This document shows positions 20,654 through 24,890 of a stretch of DNA of 24,890 nucleotides, piece after piece. The translations under genes were made by a program, and so were the position numbers. Location: positions 1-24,890 of IMG/VR virus record IMGVR_UViG_3300018420_000108; one strand, given 5' to 3'. How positions within the stretch are numbered: position 1 is the first letter of the stretch; each line of letters starts with the position of its first letter. Source of the DNA: a virus. The notes beneath the pieces were generated by a model, which was not told the DNA's origin, searched no databases, and saw only the letters and a program-made list of their open reading frames with translations.

Positions 20654-21370
20654 TTATGCTGCGTCTCTACCGCCTTTAATTGTAGTATAGTTTGGTGTTT
20701 GAGTTGTTGCAACGTCTGAAAAACTCGGAGTCTGTGTCGTCGTAACATCGCTGTAGTTAGGTGTTTGGTCTGTATCTATCTCTCCATAAACTAAAATCGA
20801 GGCAATACTAACAGTTACGCTTTGTCCGGTTGGCACCACATTCGCTTTTGCGACAGTAGATACAGAGCCTAAAGCGCTCGTAACCGCAAAAGACGGCAAG
20901 TTAATTACTTCGTTTTCATGGACTATAACTGAGCCAATCGCTGAGGTAATAGATCTACCTGTTAATGTTAGATTAGCCTCTGCATCTATAGCTGGAGATC
21001 CTAAGCCAGATGTTATTGCGAGAGTAGTAGGCGTTACATTCGCCTCTGCATCTGTGCTTGGTGCGCCTAGGCCAGATGTTACGGCTCTACCTGTAAGCGT
21101 GACGTTAGCTTCGGCATCTACGTTAGGTGAACCTAAACCAGATGTTATAGCCTGTGTGGCGGGTACTACGTTAGCTTTTGCTACTACTGATACTGTTCCA
21201 AGAGAGCTTGTAACAGAAAATCCAGTTGTTGTGGCTATTGCGCCAGCTGCTACTGTTACTGTGCCCAGGCCAGATGTTATCGCACCGACGCTGCTTAGAT
21301 TTAATGGTAGTTCCGTGCCCCAAGCACCTTCGTCCCAGGCGCCACGTCCCCACCCATTAATTATTGCCAT
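20654..21370 (-). CDS. Repeat protein with eight 22-residue units, putative tail/virion protein
   Basis: The 238-residue protein starts with a Trp/Gly-rich block (IINGWGRGAWDEGAWGTELP), then about eight tandem units of 22 residues with consensus AITSGLGSP-VDAEANVTLTGR (about 27-195), and ends in three shorter units around TQTPNYSDVTT (about 200-228). The NGWGRG...WG start occurs, from memory, in structural proteins of uncultured marine phages. Lying between a polyvalent protein and the tail fibre, it is probably a tail or fibre-associated protein. Beta-rich repeats suggest an elongated stalk. ATG overlaps the preceding stop. Confidence 0.65.
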   Translation of the reverse strand: MAIINGWGRGAWDEGAWGTELPLNLSSVGAITSGLGTVTVAAGAIATTTGFSVTSSLGTVSVVAKANVVPATQAITSGLGSPNVDAEANVTLTGRAVTSGLGAPSTDAEANVTPTTLAITSGLGSPAIDAEANLTLTGRSITSAIGSVIVHENEVINLPSFAVTSALGSVSTVAKANVVPTGQSVTVSIASILVYGEIDTDQTPNYSDVTTTQTPSFSDVATTQTPNYTTIKGGRDAA

Positions 21371-21507
21371 TAAAGATTATCTCTTACTAAAACCAGCAAA
21401 ACTTTAACGTCTGTGAGCTCTTGTCTAACTGGGGCCGTCATAAAGTCTAACTCCAGCATCGCGTCAATCTTGTTGATTGCGCTGATAATTTTTTCTTTAT
21501 CGCTCAT
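21370..21507 (-). CDS. Small hypothetical protein, 45 residues
   Basis: A 45-residue frame starts at ATG 21507, with GAGGTAG about eleven bases upstream, and its stop overlaps the next start (TAATG). The sequence, MSDKEKIISAINKIDAMLEL then VRQELTDVKVLLVLVRDNL, is predicted helical with a hydrophobic end. It fills the space between two larger genes exactly, which supports it being real. Function unknown. Confidence 0.55.
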   Translation of the reverse strand: MSDKEKIISAINKIDAMLELDFMTAPVRQELTDVKVLLVLVRDNL

Positions 21508-21512
21508 TTTTG

Positions 21513-23375
21513 TTATTCTACCTCAAATATATCTACCGCTTTGCGGTTGTAATGATTTGTAAATTTTTGTAAACTAGAGTCAATGGAAACATTATATTTT
21601 ACATGGGAAGAAGGACCAGCTGTTTTAGATCCGGTTGGTGACGAAGACTTCGGATATTTTATTTCTCCAGGTAATACTGACTGGACATTAGCAACACCTA
21701 GCCAGGTAGCTGATTTCTTTGTTGACGGCTCGAAAATGTCTAAGACAGATTTCGTAAAGAAGTTTGGAGAGATCGGTAAAGATCTTCCAGAACTACCAGC
21801 TGTAACGTAACCCCCCTCAGCAAACTTTTTAACGTCTGTTTTAGAGCTTCTTTTTGTAATTTTAATAATACTGTCGTCTGGCACCACCATATTTGCAGAG
21901 CCGTCTGCTTCACTAAATATTTTACCGCCGTAAGGCAGTTTTTTTGGTGAGATGTACTCGTAAAATTTGACTCCATCTGGATCATTGAAACTTTTAGCTA
22001 TCGGTCCGCTCTGAAAAAAACTATCTATTTCTTTGCCTGTTGGATCTTTTTTTACAAAATCATCTGGCAATATTTTTTTTAATTCTTTTCTCAAAGTAGG
22101 ATGTTGTCTGCTGAAAGGTTCGGCCACTCTTAACAGTTTGTCACTAGGTACTTCTACCTTGTAGACGAAACCATCGTCACCCGCGTAGCTTGCAGTAGTT
22201 TTTTTGCCCTCTATGTTTCTGGCCGTAAAATAATGACCTCTACCATATCGATCTAGGCTTTTTGGTAAACCAAATTCATCTAGTGGTCTTTGAGTCATGT
22301 CAAATTTTTCAAATTTTGCTGGACTACCATGTAATCCCGATATGCCCTTGCCTGTGAAATAAAAATCTGGATCTATCTGGTCCTTTGCGTTTTTAAATAT
22401 AACCGCCATTTCATCTTGTAATTGTTCGCCCTCTAGCCTTATCTTTCTACCTATTTTACCGAGCTCTGTAGGATCTGTGGGCATGCCTTGTGGGAATAAA
22501 GATCTAAACTTTTCGTATTTTTTGTGTGCTTGATCGCCAGCTCGCCACATTGGAGCTGTAATTATTCCTACTTCTGCAACTAATTTTTCGCCGTTTGATC
22601 CTGTAAATTTAAGATTTATTTTGCGATCAACAAATCCTGTGCCTGGTTTAATGTCCCGGCCCTTATCGAAAACATCGTATCTTTGTCCTATGAATTTTGC
22701 TACAGCCTCTTCCTCGGCTGGTGTATTGACTACAATCCTGGTCCTTATAGGATCTGTGATTTGCGACATATCACCCTGGTATTTGTCCCTGGCTTTTTCC
22801 ACCATCCTTGGTATTTTCTTGGTGGTGCCGACGGGTAACATTGTATCGCTATCAATCTTTATGCCGAACTCTGGCAATGTGGTTTCCAGGTTAAACTCTT
22901 TGGCTATATCATCCATCTGCGTTTTAAACTCTGGACCAATCCTAAGCGCTCTGTCGTACATTTTGTTTGCGTCAGCTACCGGGTTTCCGGTAAATAGATC
23001 TTCTTGGTGCCTGGTCAAACCATAGCGGGGATCTTTGGGTAGGCTGCTTATGCCTCCTGGTTCTGTCTTAGTCTTAACCATTTGTTTCAAGACAGACTTA
23101 GGGCCCCTAGCAAGATCTCCAATCAATGGTATCGCACCCAAGCCAGACAAGGCGGCGATTCCCAAATTAGCTCCGCCTTGTCCTACTCGACCTTGGGTAA
23201 AGTCTCGAACCGCGTCGCGGCCGTATTTGGTAGCCGCTGCAACATCCGCAGCCATGCCTGGAGGGGTAAAACCAGCTGCTATCTGTGCTACTAGCGGTAC
23301 GTTTTCTTCATAACCTGTAACCGCCACATCGAGGAGATCTGGTTCAAACACATTGATGTTATTTTGGCTCGCCAT
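21513..23375 (-). CDS. Polyvalent protein: RelA/SpoT-like plus ADP-ribosyltransferase-like domains
   Basis: The 620-residue protein looks like a multi-domain polyvalent protein that may enter the cell with the DNA. Residues 30-100 are Ala/Gly-rich with weak hydrophobic segments (VPLVAQIAAGFTPPGMAADV, LGIAALSGLGAIPLIGD). Residues about 145-295 follow the RelA/SpoT nucleotidyltransferase pattern: DPIRTRIVV (208-216), a middle strand VDRKINLKF, and EVGIITAPMWRAGDQAHKKY (268-287) in place of the usual E-Q-(I/V)-R/K-T and A--H--Y. Residues about 345-510 follow phage-type ADP-ribosyltransferases: GLHGSP (His349), YGRGHYFTA (Tyr382), VYKVEVP and NMVVPDDSIIKI (495-506). Related phrases VFEP, DIFEP and DIFEVE recur at 9-12, 546-550 and 615-620. 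Ribosome site is very weak. Confidence 0.65.
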   Translation of the reverse strand: MASQNNINVFEPDLLDVAVTGYEENVPLVAQIAAGFTPPGMAADVAAATKYGRDAVRDFTQGRVGQGGANLGIAALSGLGAIPLIGDLARGPKSVLKQMVKTKTEPGGISSLPKDPRYGLTRHQEDLFTGNPVADANKMYDRALRIGPEFKTQMDDIAKEFNLETTLPEFGIKIDSDTMLPVGTTKKIPRMVEKARDKYQGDMSQITDPIRTRIVVNTPAEEEAVAKFIGQRYDVFDKGRDIKPGTGFVDRKINLKFTGSNGEKLVAEVGIITAPMWRAGDQAHKKYEKFRSLFPQGMPTDPTELGKIGRKIRLEGEQLQDEMAVIFKNAKDQIDPDFYFTGKGISGLHGSPAKFEKFDMTQRPLDEFGLPKSLDRYGRGHYFTARNIEGKKTTASYAGDDGFVYKVEVPSDKLLRVAEPFSRQHPTLRKELKKILPDDFVKKDPTGKEIDSFFQSGPIAKSFNDPDGVKFYEYISPKKLPYGGKIFSEADGSANMVVPDDSIIKITKRSSKTDVKKFAEGGYVTAGSSGRSLPISPNFFTKSVLDIFEPSTKKSATWLGVANVQSVLPGEIKYPKSSSPTGSKTAGPSSHVKYNVSIDSSLQKFTNHYNRKAVDIFEVE

Positions 23376-23406
23376 TCCAAGATTATAACTGAAACGGCGA
23401 GTTTTT

Positions 23407-24195
23407 CTATTCGTGTAGTCCCTGGAACTTTCTTTTTATAATTCTGTGAACTTTGTGATACGGGAAATCCTCGAATCCAGGAAACCTGTTTTGTATCTGA
23501 GTGGCTATCCTTCTAGCACCCAAGCCTTGTTCTCTAGCAGCTTTGATGAACTTGAGAACCTCTTGTTCTGCCGGAACCGGAATTAGCTTGGTTCTTCTTC
23601 TACTACCGGAGTTGTCGTACTCTTTTGTGTAACCAAAAGGAACATGGCCACCGATTGAGTAACCTTTTTCCGCGTAAACAATCTTGCCGCCGTTTAGCCT
23701 GGACATAATCATTTCTCTCTCAATCTCCGCAAACTGAGCCATGTTTGTAATGAGTTGTTGGTTGGCCATCCTGGTCATGTCCATCTTTGCCTCCAGGCCA
23801 GTCTTTTCTTTTTCCCTGGGTAGGACCACCGGTATGTCTGCAAACATATCGCAGAAGTAAAGCGTGATCCCGGACTCTTCCAGGGTAGGAATCATGTTGA
23901 CCATTTCCAGGAAGGACCTGGCAAGCCTGTCTAGTTTTGTAACTACTATCACATCATTGGCATCCATGACGTCGGTGAGCTCCCTGGATCCAGGACGTTC
24001 GAGTAATGGTTTCATGCCGCTAATCCCAGCATCAGTGAAGAACTGATCGACCGGTCTGCCGCCATACTTGTTGGCCACAAACTCTTCTATGGATCTCTTT
24101 TGATCTTCAAGCGAAGATCCATCCTTGGCCTGTTGTTCAGATGAAACTCTGATATAGCCGTAGATGTTATTGATTTGTTTTTTGGGTTGTATCAT
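23407..24195 (-). CDS. Serine recombinase (resolvase/invertase/integrase family)
   Basis: The 262-residue protein breaks and rejoins DNA through a serine. Catalytic domain: IYGYIRVSSEQQ (nucleophile Ser18 in RVS), SLEDQKRSIEEFV, FTDAGISGMKPLLERPG (52-68), VVTKLDRLARS (84-94, with Arg90 and Arg93), then a long helix with EIEREMIMSRLNGGKIVYAE (157-176). A short recombinase-type DNA-binding part follows: GGHVPFGYTKE and a helix-turn-helix (GLGARRIATQIQNRF, FPYHKVHRIIKR). It is far shorter than large phage integrases, so it could be an integrase, a resolvase or an invertase; no att site or invertible segment is visible. AAGGAGG precedes the ATG. Confidence 0.85.
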   Translation of the reverse strand: MIQPKKQINNIYGYIRVSSEQQAKDGSSLEDQKRSIEEFVANKYGGRPVDQFFTDAGISGMKPLLERPGSRELTDVMDANDVIVVTKLDRLARSFLEMVNMIPTLEESGITLYFCDMFADIPVVLPREKEKTGLEAKMDMTRMANQQLITNMAQFAEIEREMIMSRLNGGKIVYAEKGYSIGGHVPFGYTKEYDNSGSRRRTKLIPVPAEQEVLKFIKAAREQGLGARRIATQIQNRFPGFEDFPYHKVHRIIKRKFQGLHE

Positions 24196-24215
24196 GCTGC
24201 CTCCTTTATTAATTC
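24193..24215 (-). repeat. Third copy of the NELIKEAA / AAGGAGGCAGC junction
   Basis: In the frame +2 relative to the 85-residue gene, the bases before the recombinase start read NELIKEAA and stop as TGA overlapping ATG. The same peptide ends the clamp-like gene at 24630 and TKEAA ends the 51-residue gene at 24475. Each copy contains AAGGAGGCAGC six or so bases before the next start codon, so the repeat works as a Shine-Dalgarno cassette. Here the reading frame has no start, so it is a relic or the end of a frameshifted protein. Confidence 0.55.
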
Positions 24216-24217
24216 GT

Positions 24218-24475
24218 TTATCTTTGATGCCCCATGCTTACATCGTTATCTATCTTGTCACAGACAAAATCAAACATATCATTGAGACAATAACCATTTT
24301 CAGAACCCTCAGAGAATCGTTCAAAATGAATAAAATCCTCCCTTTGATTATGTTTAACTACAACGCTTGTATGTTTTTTCCAAACACAAAAATCCACAAT
24401 ATAATTTTTGTATTCAGATAAATAATTCAGAGGACCATCATAAATTGCGGGCACTTTTTTGAATGTACTTTTCAT
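24218..24475 (-). CDS. Hypothetical protein, 85 residues
   Basis: I recognise no family. The ATG at 24475 overlaps the preceding stop (TAATG) and has AAGGAGG upstream. The sequence alternates strands and aromatic residues (YKNYIVDFCVWKKHTSVVVK, EDFIHFERFSEGSENGYCLN) and ends DNDVSMGHQR. It probably is a small soluble alpha/beta protein. The stop comes before a conserved-looking junction peptide in another frame, so the original C-terminus may have been longer and altered by a frameshift. Confidence 0.55.
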   Translation of the reverse strand: MKSTFKKVPAIYDGPLNYLSEYKNYIVDFCVWKKHTSVVVKHNQREDFIHFERFSEGSENGYCLNDMFDFVCDKIDNDVSMGHQR

Positions 24476-24630
24476 TACGCTGCCTCCTTAGTAACTGTAA
24501 CAAACTCAAGACCATGTGTTGAAACTGAATTATGAAAGGCTTTTCTAGCTTCTTTTTCGTTATCGTAAGTGAGATTAAGGATATCATTCGTATCTCTATC
24601 TCTAATTGTTATGACATATCTTTCTTTCAT
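24475..24630 (-). CDS. Small hypothetical protein, 51 residues
   Basis: A 51-residue frame lies exactly between its neighbours, overlapping both by one base (TAATG at each end), with AAGGAGG before the ATG. It reads MKERYVITIRDRDTNDILNL, then YDNEKEARKAFHNSVSTHGL and ends FVTVTKEAA. A beta strand, helix, beta strand order (YVITIRD, EKEARKAFHNSV, FVTVTK) suggests a tiny alpha/beta domain of the kind seen in many phage early genes. Function unknown. Confidence 0.6.
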   Translation of the reverse strand: MKERYVITIRDRDTNDILNLTYDNEKEARKAFHNSVSTHGLEFVTVTKEAA

Positions 24631-24890
24631 TACGCTGCCTCCTTTATCAATTCATTTGGTTTGAATTTGTCTTTTGCAACCATGGCCATAATTAAGACAA
24701 TGCCCTCGTCTGTTTGAAAGACTGTGGGCCCGTTCTCTGTCCCGGTTGCAATAGTCACGGCTCCATTCTCTGCGTCGTTCAATACAAATCCTTTGAGCAA
24801 GTTAATGTACTTAACATCTAAGGCCGCGTGACTGTGCTCGACTTTAGTAGGAATCACTGCCTTGTAGTTGGGGAATCTTCCGTCTATTTC
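24630..24890 (-). CDS. Sliding-clamp (DnaN-like) C-terminal part, 5' end outside the window
   Basis: The frame is open to the window edge, so only the last 86 residues are seen. It begins EIDGRFPNYKAVIPTK, which matches the DGRFPDYRRV-P signature at the end of domain 2 of bacterial DNA polymerase III beta subunit. Then ALDVKYINLLKGFV and GPTVFQTDEGIVLIMAMV match the last helix and final strands (F-V-YVLDVL..., VVMPMRL). The first half of domain 3 is missing compared with E. coli, giving a compact form also seen, I believe, in some phage clamps. A clamp would point to replication genes beyond the right edge. A shorter GTG start at 24857 is unlikely because the signature lies upstream. Confidence 0.6.
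   Translation of the reverse strand, partial: EIDGRFPNYKAVIPTKVEHSHAALDVKYINLLKGFVLNDAENGAVTIATGTENGPTVFQTDEGIVLIMAMVAKDKFKPNELIKEAA

Noticed and set aside
21583-21810. Plus-strand 75-residue frame
   Set aside because: It lies antisense to the C-terminal part of the polyvalent gene, which has coherent domains, and has no supporting ribosome site or family.
1-24890. tRNA genes, CRISPR arrays or insertion sequences
   Set aside because: Gaps between genes are too short for tRNA genes apart from two regulatory gaps that hold no cloverleaf; no spaced direct repeats and no transposase were seen.

Overview
The window is part of the genome of a tailed double-stranded DNA bacteriophage (Caudoviricetes-like). 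Evidence is a large terminase subunit, portal, scaffold-like protein, HK97-fold-like major capsid protein, S74-type tail fibre, endolysin and spanin-like pair. All 37 annotated genes lie on the minus strand, so transcription runs from high to low coordinates. Many neighbours overlap by 1-8 bases (TAATG, ATGA). The host should be Gram-negative, because there are spanin-like genes, two lipoproteins, a CsgG outer-membrane channel and periplasmic proteins. AT-rich DNA and several proteins resembling those of uncultured marine phages suggest an aquatic host; that last point is inference. No tape-measure gene is visible, so a short-tailed phage is plausible but not shown.

Layout in transcription order. 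(1) 24890-23407: the C-terminal end of a sliding-clamp-like protein, two small genes joined by repeated junctions that encode a Shine-Dalgarno site, and a serine recombinase. (2) 23375-18340: a 619/620-residue polyvalent protein that looks like a RelA/SpoT-like domain followed by an ADP-ribosyltransferase-like domain, then a 22-residue-repeat protein, an S74 tail fibre and small tail-associated genes. (3) 18336-16896: six small genes, four with membrane segments that are holin candidates. (4) 16918-12221: an unusual insert of CsgF, CsgG, a secreted curlin-like protein, a FecR-domain protein and a CHASE2-class III adenylate cyclase. (5) 12165-10642: overlapping spanin-like genes, a staphylococcal-nuclease-like protein and a GH24 endolysin. 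(6) 10559-2547: terminase, a small TTG-start gene, portal, Lys/Ala-rich AT-hook protein, small helical protein, GroES-like co-chaperonin, scaffold-like protein, two virion-associated candidates and the capsid protein, closed by a strong terminator at 2484-2510. (7) 2377-1: a new unit with its own promoter/operator candidate, carrying an LPD29-like protein, an unknown, a HAD-type nucleotidase and two virion-protein candidates, the last cut by the window edge.

The most striking part is section 4. A curli-type secretion pore (CsgG with its plug/coupling partner CsgF), a degenerate curlin-like substrate, a periplasmic FecR protein whose C-terminus also carries a curlin-like motif, and a membrane adenylate cyclase with an extracytoplasmic CHASE2 sensor and intact catalytic residues lie back to back between holin candidates and spanins. 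The layout suggests a phage-carried envelope secretion and cAMP signalling module expressed with the late or lysis genes. Individual family assignments are strong; the idea that they act as one system is inference. A second notable item is the polyvalent protein with two putative nucleotide-using toxin-like domains.
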